Below, piece after piece: positions 34,856-43,993 of a DNA stretch of 64,000 nt. Source of the DNA: M3007 sp964630705. Lineage in GTDB: Bacteria; Bacteroidota; Bacteroidia; Chitinophagales; Saprospiraceae. The stretch is from the NCBI GenBank assembly GCA_964630705.1, contig CAZVZH010000002.1:1-64000 (forward strand), given 5' to 3'. Below the pieces are notes generated by a model that was not told where the DNA came from, ran no database searches, and saw only the letters and a program-made list of their open reading frames with translations. The position numbers were made by a program, and so were the translations under genes. Numbering within the stretch: the stretch's first letter is position 1; the number at the start of each line of letters is the position of its first letter.

Positions 34856-35794
34856 ATGTCCTCCGAGCCCAGTATCCCCTCAGAAAATCAATCGAATACA
34901 CCCTTCCGGTCCGGATTTGTAAACATCGTTGGGCGGCCAAACGCTGGCAAATCCACACTCATGAACGCACTCGTTGGGGAGCGGATGAGTATCATTACGC
35001 ACAAGCCGCAAACCACCCGGCACCGGATCATCGGGATTTTAAGCGGCACCGGTTTCCAAGTAGTGTTTTCTGACACACCGGGTTACGTGCGCGATCCGGC
35101 CTACCGGATGCACACGGCGATGAACAAGTTTGTCGAACAAACGTTGGCCGATGCCGACTTGCTGCTGCTGGTATTCGACCTGACAGAGGAGCTCGACCCT
35201 GAAAATCCGCTCCTGACTATACTGGCCACTGCGCGGGCTCCACTATTTTTGGTGTTGAATAAGAAAGATCTGGTTCACGAACAACGTATCGATGACGCGA
35301 CAAACTGGTGGAAAAAGCGGCTCGAAATCCGGGAAAGCCTGGCCATCTCGGCTTTGTCGGGTGAAAATACCCCGCAATTGTTGAGCCGAATCCTCTCTTA
35401 TATGCCGGAAGGTCCGGCTTATTATCCCCCGGATCAGCTCACTGACCGTCCGGAGCGTTTTTTTACAGCGGAAATTATTCGCGAAAAAATATTTCTCCTG
35501 TACGGCGAGGAAATACCGTATTCCTGTGAGGTTGGTATCGAGTCGTTTCAGGAAACCGCCACCAAAACGGGCGAACCGCTTGCACGTATACGCGCCAATA
35601 TTTACGTGTTGCGCGAAACGCAGAAAGGAATCATACTCGGCAACCGCGGGAGCGCCATTAAAAAGTTGGGCACCGCATCGCGCTTAGCCATCGAGTCCTT
35701 TTTGCAAACCAAAGTATTTCTGGAACTGACCGTGAAGGTGCGCAGCAATTGGCGGGATGATGAACGGTCGCTGCGCGATTTTGGGTATAAATAA
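34856..35794 (+). CDS. era: GTPase Era
   Basis: A 312-residue Era, the essential GTPase that binds 16S rRNA during 30S maturation. G1 is GRPNAGKSTL, the switch region THKPQTTRHRI, G3 SDTPGY, and G4 NKKDL; the C-terminal KH domain contains EVGIESFQE, IRANIYVLRETQKGIILGNRGSAIKKLG. The ATG at 34856 was chosen over a TTG 8 codons upstream. An N-terminal leader of about 18 residues precedes the G domain. A hairpin follows the stop codon. Confidence 0.95.
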   Translation: MSSEPSIPSENQSNTPFRSGFVNIVGRPNAGKSTLMNALVGERMSIITHKPQTTRHRIIGILSGTGFQVVFSDTPGYVRDPAYRMHTAMNKFVEQTLADADLLLLVFDLTEELDPENPLLTILATARAPLFLVLNKKDLVHEQRIDDATNWWKKRLEIRESLAISALSGENTPQLLSRILSYMPEGPAYYPPDQLTDRPERFFTAEIIREKIFLLYGEEIPYSCEVGIESFQETATKTGEPLARIRANIYVLRETQKGIILGNRGSAIKKLGTASRLAIESFLQTKVFLELTVKVRSNWRDDERSLRDFGYK

Positions 35795-35800
35795 AAAAAA

Positions 35801-35828
35801 GACGGCAGGATGTTAACACCCTACCGTC
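35801..35828 (+). terminator. Possible terminator hairpin after era
   Basis: GACGGCAGG (35801-35809) pairs with CCTACCGTC (35820-35828) with one C-A mismatch. It is preceded, not followed, by an A run, so it would work better as a terminator for minus-strand transcripts; its role for era is uncertain. Confidence 0.35.
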
Positions 35829-36003
35829 AGAAATATAACCCCAAAAAACCTAGGTCAAAGATAAAGCCCTTTGAATAACCTGTGCAAGTATTTTCCAAAA
35901 AAAAATTTTTTGCGGAAAGCAGGTGCAAAAAAAAGTCCCTCCCCATTCGTTAACGGAGAAGGACGTCATCAAAACACGCTTCATTTTAAACCTAATTCTT
36001 GGC

Positions 36004-36032
36004 TTTGCCGTGGGGCTTTGTTGATAAATTTG
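36004..36032 (+). promoter_or_regulatory. Bacteroidota-type promoter for pyrC
   Basis: TTTG (36004-36007), 17 bases, TAAATTTG (36025-36032): a perfect match to the TTTG-N17-TAnnTTTG pattern. It implies a leader of about 145 nt before the pyrC ATG, long for this phylum. Confidence 0.6.
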
Positions 36033-36182
36033 AGAAGCGTTTGCCGATGATTAATTTTGGTGGTTCAAAATTATGGTCAACTTAAACAAAAACCATGCTT
36101 GATTGCATAATTTTTTGAAACTGATTGATTTTTATGCAGCCAAATCGCAGTTTTTTATGCAGCACCCAATCAAAAATTTTAG

Positions 36183-37517
36183 ATGTCGACAGTATTAATT
36201 AGAAATGGGCTTTTGGTAAACCGCGGTCGGATTTGGCCGGCCGACATTTTTATCCGCAATGGTCGGATCGAGAAAATTGACAAGGAAATAAACCAATTGG
36301 CACAACTTGAACTGGACGTGAAAGGCAACCTGGTTCTCCCAGGTATTATTGACGATCAGGTCCATTTCCGCGAGCCAGGCTTGACGCACAAGGCGACCAT
36401 TTTTACAGAAAGCCGGGCCGCTGTAGCTGGGGGCGTTACCTCTTACATGGAAATGCCAAACGTCAACCCGCCTTCGGTTACCCGCGAACTACTGGAACAA
36501 AAATACCAGATCGGAGCCAGGCAGTCGTTGGCCAATTATTCCTTTTATATGGGCACGACCAATGACAACTTGGAAGAAGTGTTGCGTACTGACCCACAGC
36601 GCGTATGCGGCATTAAAATTTTCATGGGGAGCAGCACCGGCAACATGCTGGTTGACGCCCCGAATGTGCTGGAAAAACTTTTCGCAGCCGCGCCTATGCT
36701 CATTGCCACACACTGCGAGGACGAAGCGACCGTCCGACACAATCTCGAGATTTTCAAAGCCAAGTATGGCGGTAAGGCCGATGCCAGCATGCATCCGATG
36801 ATTCGAAATGTGGAGGCTTGCCTTCGTTCATCCTCCTTTGCGGTCGATCTGGCTCGAAAGCACAATACCCGCCTGCATGTGCTGCATATTTCTACTAAAG
36901 ACGAGCTGAATCTGTTTGATCATTCCATTCCACTCGCTCAAAAACGGATTACCGCCGAGGTATGCGTGCACCACCTTTGGTTCCATGCGGGCGATTATGC
37001 ACAATACGGCAACCAAATCAAATGCAACCCGGCGATTAAAAGCCGGGAGCACCAGGATGCTCTTTTGCCAGCCTTGCTCGACGACCGGCTGGATGTAGTG
37101 GCAACCGACCATGCACCGCACACCTGGGATGAAAAATCCCAACCGTACTTTGAAGCGCCCTCTGGCATCCCCTTGATACAACACAGCCTGAATCTCATGC
37201 TTGAATTATACCACGCCGGCAAAATCAGCCTGGAAAGAATAGTGGAAAAAATGTGCCATGCGCCAGCGATCGCATTCCAGGTCGCAGAACGTGGATTTCT
37301 GGACGAAGGCTATTGGGCCGATCTGGCTATCGTAGACCCAAATTTTGAATGGCAAGTCCGGCCCGAAAGCCTGTTCTATAAGTGTGGCTGGTCGCCGTTT
37401 GCACAACAGCACTTCAAAGGCAAAGTACTGACCACTTTGGTGAACGGACACCCGGCTTGGCACAATAATGCTTTCCATGAAGCGCAAATGGGCCAGCGGA
37501 TGCTTTTTAAACGGTAG
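36183..37517 (+). CDS. pyrC: Dihydroorotase
   Basis: A 444-residue amidohydrolase-fold dihydroorotase of the bacterial type I class, interconverting carbamoyl-aspartate and dihydroorotate in pyrimidine synthesis. It shows LVLPGIIDDQVHFREPG (residues 51-66), EMPNVNPP, GIKIFMGSSTGNM, THCEDE, LHVLHISTKDE and the active-site VVATDHAPHTWDEK. The first metal His of the usual HxH is Gln59 here, with His61 and Arg63 kept; from memory this DDQVHF form is the norm in Bacteroidota enzymes and does not signal inactivity. The long leader suggests post-transcriptional control. Confidence 0.92.
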   Translation: MSTVLIRNGLLVNRGRIWPADIFIRNGRIEKIDKEINQLAQLELDVKGNLVLPGIIDDQVHFREPGLTHKATIFTESRAAVAGGVTSYMEMPNVNPPSVTRELLEQKYQIGARQSLANYSFYMGTTNDNLEEVLRTDPQRVCGIKIFMGSSTGNMLVDAPNVLEKLFAAAPMLIATHCEDEATVRHNLEIFKAKYGGKADASMHPMIRNVEACLRSSSFAVDLARKHNTRLHVLHISTKDELNLFDHSIPLAQKRITAEVCVHHLWFHAGDYAQYGNQIKCNPAIKSREHQDALLPALLDDRLDVVATDHAPHTWDEKSQPYFEAPSGIPLIQHSLNLMLELYHAGKISLERIVEKMCHAPAIAFQVAERGFLDEGYWADLAIVDPNFEWQVRPESLFYKCGWSPFAQQHFKGKVLTTLVNGHPAWHNNAFHEAQMGQRMLFKR

Positions 37518-37569
37518 TGGCCACCAATTTCTCCCAAGCCATTTCTTTACGGCCAGCTGATAGTATTCC

Positions 37570-37652
37570 CCGGGGAAACTTTGAACTTTACCCTCCAAAA
37601 TGGAAGATCATCACAACTACCCCCGACTTACCGGGGAAATTTTCAACTTTAT
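37570..37652 (+). repeat. Two 22-bp direct repeats upstream of the M20 dipeptidase
   Basis: 37570-37591 and 37631-37652 agree at 19 of 22 positions (CCGGGGAAA, then TTT, AACTTTA) with a 61-base offset. The copies lie 98 and 37 bases ahead of the ATG region and may be a duplicated promoter or a regulator-binding pair. Confidence 0.5.
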
Positions 37653-37667
37653 TACAGCATTGACAAT

Positions 37668-39065
37668 ATGAAAGAAGTAAAAAAGTACCTGGACGACCAC
37701 CAGGAACGCTTTTTGGAAGAATTACTCGAATTGTTGCGCATTCCCTCCGTTAGCGCCGATCCGAGTTTTAAAACCGATGTCGCCCGCATGGCCGAGGCTA
37801 CGGCCAAACATTTGCGCCAGGTAGGGCTGGACCAAGTGGAGGTGCATACCACTCCCGGCCATCCCATAGTTTACGGTGAAAAAATGGTAGGCCCGAAAGC
37901 GCCAACTGTTCTGGTGTACGGCCATTACGATGTGCAACCGCCCGACCCGCTCGATTTGTGGGAAAACCCGCCGTTTGAACCGGTGGTCAAAAAAACCAAA
38001 CTGCACCCGCAGGGCGCCATTTTTGCCCGGGGCGCATGCGACGACAAAGGCCAGTTTTTTATGCACGTCAAAGCATTTGAAGCCATGCTGCAAAACAATG
38101 CCCTGCCCTGCAATGTCAAATTTATGATCGAAGGCGAGGAAGAGGTTGGCTCCAAGCACTTGGAGCAGTTTTGCAAAGCCAATAAGAAAAAACTTGCCTG
38201 CGATGTCGTCCTGATTTCCGATACCAGCATCATCGCCAACAATACGCCCAGTCTCACCGTCGGCTTGCGCGGCTTGGCCTATATGGAAGTCGAAGTAACC
38301 GGCCCAAATAAAGACCTCCACTCCGGCGTTTACGGCGGCGCAGTGGCCAATCCGGCCAATGTACTGTGCCAAATGATCGCTTCCTTGCACGACAAAAAAC
38401 ACCGCGTTACTGTCAAAGGCTTTTACGACGATGTTAAAAAGCACAACAACAAGGAGCGCAAACGAATCAACGAGGCGCCTTTTAATGAAAAATCCTACAT
38501 GAAAGAACTCGGCGTCCAGGGCCTTCTGGGCGAAGACGGCTATTCTACGATCGAACGCACGGGCATTCGCCCGACCCTGGACGTGAACGGTATCTGGGGC
38601 GGCTATACCGGCGAAGGCGCCAAAACTGTGCTTCCGTCAAAAGCCAGCGCAAAAATTTCGATGCGCCTGGTGCCGGACCAAAACCCGAAGAAAATCGAGA
38701 AACTTTTTCAAAAACATTTCGAGAGCCTGGCGCCCAAGTCCGTATCAGTGCGCGTTACGGCCTTGCACGGCGGATACCCGGTCGTTACGCCAACCGACTC
38801 CATCGAGTACAAAGCCGCAGAAAAGGCCATGGAAGCCACTTTCGGGAAAAAACCGCTTCCGCAGCATGGCGGCGGCAGTATTCCGATCGTAGCCATGTTC
38901 GATCAGGTGCTCGATGCCCGTTCGGTGCTCATGGGTTTTGGCCTGGACTCCGACGATATCCACTCGCCCAACGAACACTACGGCCTGTTCAATTTTTACA
39001 AAGGCATCGAAACTATCCCGTATTTCTACCAACATTATGCTGCGCTTAAAAGCAAAGGCAAATAA
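37668..39065 (+). CDS. M20-family metallodipeptidase
   Basis: A 465-residue zinc peptidase of the M20 (carnosinase/DapE-like) family, probably cytoplasmic. It shows VLVYGHYDVQPPDPLDLWENPPF with the first metal His and Asp, the bridging Asp in RGACDDKGQFFMH, the general-base MIEGEEEVGS, and the dimerisation domain in the middle. No signal peptide is seen. The ATG at 37668 begins MKEVKKYLDDHQ, the usual N-terminus; a start 29 codons upstream would swallow the repeated promoter-like region. It precedes the FKBP gene by 41 bases. Confidence 0.92.
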   Translation: MKEVKKYLDDHQERFLEELLELLRIPSVSADPSFKTDVARMAEATAKHLRQVGLDQVEVHTTPGHPIVYGEKMVGPKAPTVLVYGHYDVQPPDPLDLWENPPFEPVVKKTKLHPQGAIFARGACDDKGQFFMHVKAFEAMLQNNALPCNVKFMIEGEEEVGSKHLEQFCKANKKKLACDVVLISDTSIIANNTPSLTVGLRGLAYMEVEVTGPNKDLHSGVYGGAVANPANVLCQMIASLHDKKHRVTVKGFYDDVKKHNNKERKRINEAPFNEKSYMKELGVQGLLGEDGYSTIERTGIRPTLDVNGIWGGYTGEGAKTVLPSKASAKISMRLVPDQNPKKIEKLFQKHFESLAPKSVSVRVTALHGGYPVVTPTDSIEYKAAEKAMEATFGKKPLPQHGGGSIPIVAMFDQVLDARSVLMGFGLDSDDIHSPNEHYGLFNFYKGIETIPYFYQHYAALKSKGK

Positions 39066-39106
39066 TTTCTCCTAACAACATTTGGTTATCAATTTTTTAA
39101 AGAAAA

Positions 39107-39802
39107 ATGAAAAAAGCAGTTTTATTTTTTTGCATCAGTTCGCTCGCCCTCACGCTTCCGGCTCAGGCGCCCTTGAAAAATGCTCAGGACAGCGCCAGCT
39201 ACGCCTTCGGGGTGTTGATCGGGAAAAATTTGCAGCGCCAGTTGCCAACCGAATTGAACATGGACCTGGTCATGCAAGCCATGTCGGCAGCGATCAAAAA
39301 CCAGCCGCTGCTCTTCGACCAGCAAAAAGCCTCTGAAGTGTTCAGCCAGTTCAACGAACAAATGCAGGCTGAAGCCGAAGCCCAAAGCAAAGTAGAAGGC
39401 GAAAAGAACAAAGCCTCCGGAGAACAATTCCTGGCTGAAAACAAAAAACGCCAGGGCGTTACCACCACCGCCAGCGGCCTTCAATATGAAGTGTTGAAGC
39501 GCGGTACCGGTACCGTTTCACCCAAAGCTACCGACAAAGTAAAAGTGCATTACCACGGCACCAATATCGACGGCTCGGTTTTCGACAGCAGCGTAGAACG
39601 CGGCGAAACGATTACTTTCGGCCTCAATCAGGTGATCTCCGGCTGGACGGAAGGCTTGCAACTCATGAAAGTTGGCGACAAATTCAAGTTTTACATCCCC
39701 GCCAACCTGGCCTACGGCGACCGTAGCCCCAGCCCGGCCATCAAACCCAACGCAACCTTAATTTTTGAAGTTGAGCTCTTCGATATCAACCCGAAAGAGT
39801 AA
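39107..39802 (+). CDS. FKBP-type peptidyl-prolyl isomerase (FkpA/Mip-like)
   Basis: A 231-residue exported folding catalyst. A signal peptide spans residues 1-20 (LTLPAQA). The N-terminal dimerisation domain (DSASYAFGVLIGKNLQRQL) is followed by a charged helix of about residues 80-115 and a complete FKBP domain from about 120: TASGLQYEVLKRGTG, VKVHYHGTNIDGSVFDSS, VISGWTEGLQLM, KFKFYIPANLAYGDR, and a final LIFEVELFDI. It has the form of the FkpA/Mip family that acts on secreted proteins in the periplasm. Confidence 0.92.
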   Translation: MKKAVLFFCISSLALTLPAQAPLKNAQDSASYAFGVLIGKNLQRQLPTELNMDLVMQAMSAAIKNQPLLFDQQKASEVFSQFNEQMQAEAEAQSKVEGEKNKASGEQFLAENKKRQGVTTTASGLQYEVLKRGTGTVSPKATDKVKVHYHGTNIDGSVFDSSVERGETITFGLNQVISGWTEGLQLMKVGDKFKFYIPANLAYGDRSPSPAIKPNATLIFEVELFDINPKE

Positions 39803-39824
39803 GCTGCAATACCGGGTACTGGCC

Positions 39825-40439
39825 ATGCTCCTGGTATACGGCCTGCTCAGCTACTTGGGCGGATCGCTCGGGCGCATGGTCCTGTACCCGGTAACGCTTT
39901 TGGTTACTTTTCTGCACGAATTCGGCCACGCCCTCGGCGCGCTGCTTACCGGTGGCAGTGTCGCCGGGATGCAAATCAACCCCGACGGCAGCGGATACAC
40001 CCTCACGCGCGGCGGCAGCCAGGCTGTTGTGTTGATGGGGGGCTACCTCGGCAGCGCGATTTTGGGCAACCTCCTTTTTCGCATCGGCGCGCAACACCGC
40101 CGACTGACGCACCATACCTTGCTGGTACTGGCCGGTTTGATGGTGCTGGCCGGACTGATTTGGTTCCAATCGTTCACCAGCACCGGACTTTTGATCGGCT
40201 TCGGTTGCGTACTCGGCGCTATTGCCTTGAAAACCAATTGGGATCAGGACGTTTTGATGTTTCTGGGCTTGGCGGCGGTATTGTATATTATTCAGGACTT
40301 CAACGTCGGCCCTAAAAGCGACCTGGCCCGCTACGAACAGGTGGTCGGCGTGCTGCCCTCGCAACTTTGGATGTATATCTGGCTGGCCCTTGCAGGGCTG
40401 TTGTTTTTCTGGAATTTGAAGGATATGTTCAAACGCTAA
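39825..40439 (+). CDS. M50B-like membrane metalloprotease
   Basis: A 204-residue integral membrane protein with a zinc-protease HExxH motif (TFLHEFGHALGALLTGG) in its second membrane segment and about six hydrophobic helices. It resembles the M50B-like group found in many bacteria and in chloroplasts; a second Asp ligand motif is not obvious, so activity is unproven. The ATG at 39825 was chosen; an in-frame TTG at 39765 would overlap the FKBP gene by 38 bases. It is 22 bases after that gene and 9 bases before a histidine kinase, so the four genes through prmC look like one operon. Confidence 0.78.
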   Translation: MLLVYGLLSYLGGSLGRMVLYPVTLLVTFLHEFGHALGALLTGGSVAGMQINPDGSGYTLTRGGSQAVVLMGGYLGSAILGNLLFRIGAQHRRLTHHTLLVLAGLMVLAGLIWFQSFTSTGLLIGFGCVLGAIALKTNWDQDVLMFLGLAAVLYIIQDFNVGPKSDLARYEQVVGVLPSQLWMYIWLALAGLLFFWNLKDMFKR

Positions 40440-40448
40440 ATACCGGCT

Positions 40449-41453
40449 ATGGTGTCCGACAAATTTTCGTTGCAACGCGCAACTACTCTGGTGCTTCTTT
40501 ACATGTTTTTCGCTTTCGGTTGGTGGGCCTATCAGCTGTGGCAGGAAAATGACCGGGCTTTTGACTTGGCCTATGAACTACTCGAGTTGCAACACGGCGG
40601 CCCCAACCGCGGCGTCAACCTTACCGAACTCCAGGCTACAACCGAATACCAAAACCTGGTGAGCCGGCAGGAACGCCGCAGGCGCATGGTGCTCGCCGAG
40701 GGTATTTTTTTTACCTTTTGCCTGGCATTCGGGCTTTATGTGATCAACCGGGCAGCAAAACGGGAAATGGAATTGTCGCGCCAGCGCCGCAATTTTCTGC
40801 TCAGTATCACCCACGAACTAAAGTCCCCCATTGCTGCCATTCGCCTTATTTTGGAAACGCTGCAACGACGCCAGCTCCAACCCGACCAGCTCCAAAAACT
40901 TTATAACAACGGCATGCGCGACGCCAACCGCCTCCAAAACCTGGTAGAAAGCCTGCTCCTCGCCGCCCGGCTCGACGACAACTGGCGCCCTGCTCCCGAA
41001 CCCATTCAACTGCCTGAAATTGCCCTGGAAATTATCCATAGCCTCAAATTGCGCTTCCCGGATGCCGAATTTCAAACCGATTTTCCAGCCGACTTGCCCC
41101 CTGTTCTGGCCGATAAATCCGGAATGACGGCTGCGTTGCAAAATTTACTCGAAAACGCAGTCAAGTATTCAAAACCCCAAGCACGGGTCAGGCTAAGCAT
41201 CGTCCGGGAAAATCAAAAAAACATTGTCCGGGTGGCCGACCAGGGCATTGGAATTCCCAACTCCGAGCGCGCCCATGTTTTTGAAAAATTCTACCGCATC
41301 GGCAACGAAGATACCCGTCAAACTACCGGCACAGGCCTTGGCCTGTACATTGTCAAACAAGTGGTGGAAGCTCACCGCGGCCGCATCCAAATTCACGACA
41401 ACAAACCGCAGGGCACTGTTTTTACCATTGAACTTCCCGCTGGCGAATCATGA
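40449..41453 (+). CDS. Orphan sensor histidine kinase
   Basis: A 334-residue membrane kinase. Two membrane helices (about 11-31 and 80-100) enclose a short 48-residue sensor loop; there is no HAMP or PAS domain. The dimerisation/phosphoacceptor motif is SITHELKSPIAAIR with His122. The ATPase has N box LLENAVKYS, G1 VADQGIGIP, and G2 TGTGLGLYIVK. No response regulator lies in the window. It overlaps prmC by 4 bases (ATGA), so the two are translationally coupled. Confidence 0.9.
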   Translation: MVSDKFSLQRATTLVLLYMFFAFGWWAYQLWQENDRAFDLAYELLELQHGGPNRGVNLTELQATTEYQNLVSRQERRRRMVLAEGIFFTFCLAFGLYVINRAAKREMELSRQRRNFLLSITHELKSPIAAIRLILETLQRRQLQPDQLQKLYNNGMRDANRLQNLVESLLLAARLDDNWRPAPEPIQLPEIALEIIHSLKLRFPDAEFQTDFPADLPPVLADKSGMTAALQNLLENAVKYSKPQARVRLSIVRENQKNIVRVADQGIGIPNSERAHVFEKFYRIGNEDTRQTTGTGLGLYIVKQVVEAHRGRIQIHDNKPQGTVFTIELPAGES

Positions 41454-42286
41454 CGAAAAAGGAGGCGCAAACGCTCCTGATCGAGCACCTCACCCCGCGG
41501 TACGGCGCCGGAGAAGCGTCCAGTATTGCCCGCATCGTGTTTGAAGATGTGTTCCCCAACTGGGCAGATGCCATGATCGACCGCTTTGGGGCAATTCTGC
41601 GCCGCCTGGAAACAGGCGAACCCGTTCAATACGTGCTCGGTCAGGCAGATTTTTTCGGATTAAAATTTCAGGTAAATGCTTCCGTACTGATTCCCCGGCA
41701 GGAAACCGAAGAACTCGTAGCCTGGGCCTTGGCCTGGCTGCGACAGCACCAGATTCCCGCGCCAACCGTGGCCGATATCGGCCTGGGAAGCGGCTGTATC
41801 GCCATTGCGCTCAAGGTGAAACGGCGCATGATCCGGATTTTTGGACTGGAAAAAAGTCCGGAGGCCCTGGAACTCGCCAGCACGAACGCCGCCAATCTGC
41901 TGGGGGCGAATGATTTTTCCTTTTTTCAGGGCGATATTTTGGACGAATCGTCCTGGGAGCTCTTTCCCGAACTCGACCTGGTTATCAGCAACCCGCCCTA
42001 CATTCCGCACGCCGAGCAAGCCCAAATGCCCGAACACGTACTGAATTGGGAGCCCCGGCTCGCTTTGTTTGTGGAAGACGACGACCCGCTTCTTTTTTAC
42101 CGGATACTGGCCAAATTCGCCAAGAAAAAACTACGGCCAGACGGCGCCCTGTTTTTGGAGTGTAATGAATTCAATGCCCGGGCGGTCGTCCAACTTTTAA
42201 GCAGCCTGGGCTTTGCCGATGTGGAATTGCGGCAGGATATCAGCAGCGCCGACCGTATGATTCGGGCACAGGGCTTCCATTCCTGA
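41450..42286 (+). CDS. prmC: Release factor glutamine methyltransferase PrmC
   Basis: A 278-residue SAM-dependent methyltransferase that modifies the GGQ glutamine of peptide release factors. An N-terminal helical domain precedes VADIGLGSGCIAIALK (SAM motif I) and the diagnostic catalytic VISNPPYIPH. Length and motifs are typical. Its ATG overlaps the kinase stop codon. It precedes purK by 48 bases. Confidence 0.92.
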   Translation: MTKKEAQTLLIEHLTPRYGAGEASSIARIVFEDVFPNWADAMIDRFGAILRRLETGEPVQYVLGQADFFGLKFQVNASVLIPRQETEELVAWALAWLRQHQIPAPTVADIGLGSGCIAIALKVKRRMIRIFGLEKSPEALELASTNAANLLGANDFSFFQGDILDESSWELFPELDLVISNPPYIPHAEQAQMPEHVLNWEPRLALFVEDDDPLLFYRILAKFAKKKLRPDGALFLECNEFNARAVVQLLSSLGFADVELRQDISSADRMIRAQGFHS

Positions 42287-42334
42287 GCCGGCCAGCCCTT
42301 CACTTTCTCGCCGCCTGCGCCGTACCTTCGCCGC

Positions 42335-43483
42335 ATGTTTGATCCTTCCAAAAAAATTGGCGTACTCGGCGGCGGCCAGCTGGGTAAAATGCTGTGCCTG
42401 GCCGCTGCAAACTGGGATTTCAAGATCTGCGTGCTCGACGCTCGTCCCAATTATCCGGCCGGCGCAGTATGTGCCGAATTCACCACCGGCGATTTCAACA
42501 ACTACGACGATGTGCTGGCCTTCGGGCAAGACAAAGACGTGCTGACCATCGAAATCGAGCATGTCAATACCCAAGCCCTGCGCGACCTGGAACAAGCCGG
42601 GAAAAAGATTTTTCCGGCGCCTGCCTTGCTCGACATTATTAAAGATAAAGGCCGGCAAAAGGCGTTTTACCGCGAACATGGCATTCCAACGGCTGATTTC
42701 CAATTGTTTAAAGATGAAAAAGCCTTGGAAAAAGCCCTCGAGAAGGGCGATTGGCCGTACCCTTTGGTGCAAAAAACCCGCACTGCAGGATACGATGGCC
42801 GAGGGGTTTCCGTACTTCGATCTGCCGGCGATTTACCCGAAAAATTACTTTCCGGACCCTGCCTGGCCGAGCACTTGGTGCCGGTCCGAACCGAGTTGGC
42901 CGTCATAGTAGCGCGCAACGAACGCGACGAAGTAGCGGTTTACCCGCCGGTGGAAATGGACTTTCACCCGGAAGCCAATTTGGTGGAGTTCCTGATCTGT
43001 CCGGCGCGCGTGCCAGCGCTGGTTGCCGCCCGGGCGGAAGCCTTGGCGGAGCGCGTAATCCGCGCTTTTGATCTGTACGGCTTGCTTGCCGTGGAAATGT
43101 TTTGGACCGAATCCGGTGAGTTGTTGGTCAACGAGGTGGCGCCCCGCCCGCACAACAGCGGCCACCACACGATCGACAGCGCAGCCACCAGCCAGTTTCA
43201 ACAACACCTGCGCGCTATTTGCAACCTTCCATTGGGCGATACGCAACAACTGCAACCCGCCGTAATGGTCAACCTGCTGGGCGAACCGGAGCACTCCGGC
43301 CCGGTCCGGTACGAAGGCGTCGAAGCCAGCCTGGCGATCCCAGGCGTGCACGTGCATTTGTACGGCAAAACGGTAACTTCGCCCTACCGAAAAATGGGGC
43401 ACGTCACCGTCACCGCGCCAAGGCTCGAAACGGCACTGGAAAATGCCCGCCGGGTCAAAGAAATTCTGAAAGTGGTCAGCTAA
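42335..43483 (+). CDS. purK: 5-(carboxyamino)imidazole ribonucleotide synthase
   Basis: A 382-residue ATP-grasp enzyme of purine synthesis that carboxylates AIR to N5-CAIR with ATP and bicarbonate. It starts with IGVLGGGQLGKMLCLAA, has the ATP-grasp core (KDKGRQKAF, LVQKTRTAGYDGRGV) and the late LVNEVAPRPHNSGHHTID motif. All are typical. It is followed 23 bases later by purE, which performs the next step, so the pair forms an operon. Confidence 0.95.
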   Translation: MFDPSKKIGVLGGGQLGKMLCLAAANWDFKICVLDARPNYPAGAVCAEFTTGDFNNYDDVLAFGQDKDVLTIEIEHVNTQALRDLEQAGKKIFPAPALLDIIKDKGRQKAFYREHGIPTADFQLFKDEKALEKALEKGDWPYPLVQKTRTAGYDGRGVSVLRSAGDLPEKLLSGPCLAEHLVPVRTELAVIVARNERDEVAVYPPVEMDFHPEANLVEFLICPARVPALVAARAEALAERVIRAFDLYGLLAVEMFWTESGELLVNEVAPRPHNSGHHTIDSAATSQFQQHLRAICNLPLGDTQQLQPAVMVNLLGEPEHSGPVRYEGVEASLAIPGVHVHLYGKTVTSPYRKMGHVTVTAPRLETALENARRVKEILKVVS

Positions 43484-43506
43484 TATTGTAGAAAAATCAA
43501 GCGACT

Positions 43507-43989
43507 ATGGTAGCAATCATCATGGGCTCCGATTCCGATTTGCCGGTCATGCAAAAAGCCGCCGATGTTCTTTCGACGCTGCAAGTGCCGTTCGAAATGA
43601 CGATCGTTTCCGCCCACCGTACCCCGCAGCGCATGTTTGAGTTTGCGGGTAGCGCGCGCGCGCGGGGCATCCGGGTGATTATCGCCGGCGCAGGCGGCGC
43701 GGCGCACTTGCCGGGCATGGTGGCGGCGATCAGCCCGCTTCCGGTGATCGGCGTTCCGGTGAAATCCAGCAATTCCCTCGACGGTTGGGACAGTATTTTG
43801 TCTATCCTGCAAATGCCGGAGGGGGTGCCTGTGGCCACGGTTGCGCTCAATGCGGCGCGCAACGCCGGTATCTTGGCCGCTCAAATCCTGGGCGCTGCCG
43901 ACCCCGCCGTTTTGGACCGGGTGGCGGCGTATAAAAAATCGCTGGAACAAACCGTGCTGGAAAAAGCCCGGAAAATGGAACAGGAGTAA
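43507..43989 (+). CDS. purE: N5-CAIR mutase
   Basis: A 160-residue class I PurE that moves the carboxyl group of N5-CAIR to give CAIR. Recognised by MGSDSDLPVM, SAHRTP, AGAGGAAHLPGMVAA, the catalytic-loop GVPVKSS and LLSILQMPEGVPVATVA-type segment. It is the second gene of the purKE operon and is convergent with the protease-TIR gene, with 4 bases between stop codons. Confidence 0.95.
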   Translation: MVAIIMGSDSDLPVMQKAADVLSTLQVPFEMTIVSAHRTPQRMFEFAGSARARGIRVIIAGAGGAAHLPGMVAAISPLPVIGVPVKSSNSLDGWDSILSILQMPEGVPVATVALNAARNAGILAAQILGAADPAVLDRVAAYKKSLEQTVLEKARKMEQE

Positions 43990-43993
43990 ATTT

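Larger units (their letters stand above)
35795..36182. other. 388-base intergenic region between era and pyrC
   Basis: AT-rich with no open frame of note. It contains an imperfect hairpin just after era (35801-35828; 9-bp stem with one mismatch, no T run on the plus side), a weaker hairpin around 35869-35916, a promoter at 36004-36032, and a leader with two copies of TTTTTATGCAGC 23 bases apart (36129-36140 and 36152-36163). Confidence 0.6.

Noticed and set aside
36183..36380. Dihydroorotase lacking the first metal His (Gln59)
   Set aside because: The DDQVHFREPG form is, from memory, normal for Bacteroidota enzymes and all later active-site motifs are intact, so it is not evidence of a pseudogene.
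39765..39824. Earlier TTG start of the M50-like gene
   Set aside because: It would overlap the FKBP gene by 38 bases and adds a Ser/Lys-rich stretch; the ATG at 39825 lies directly at the first membrane helix.
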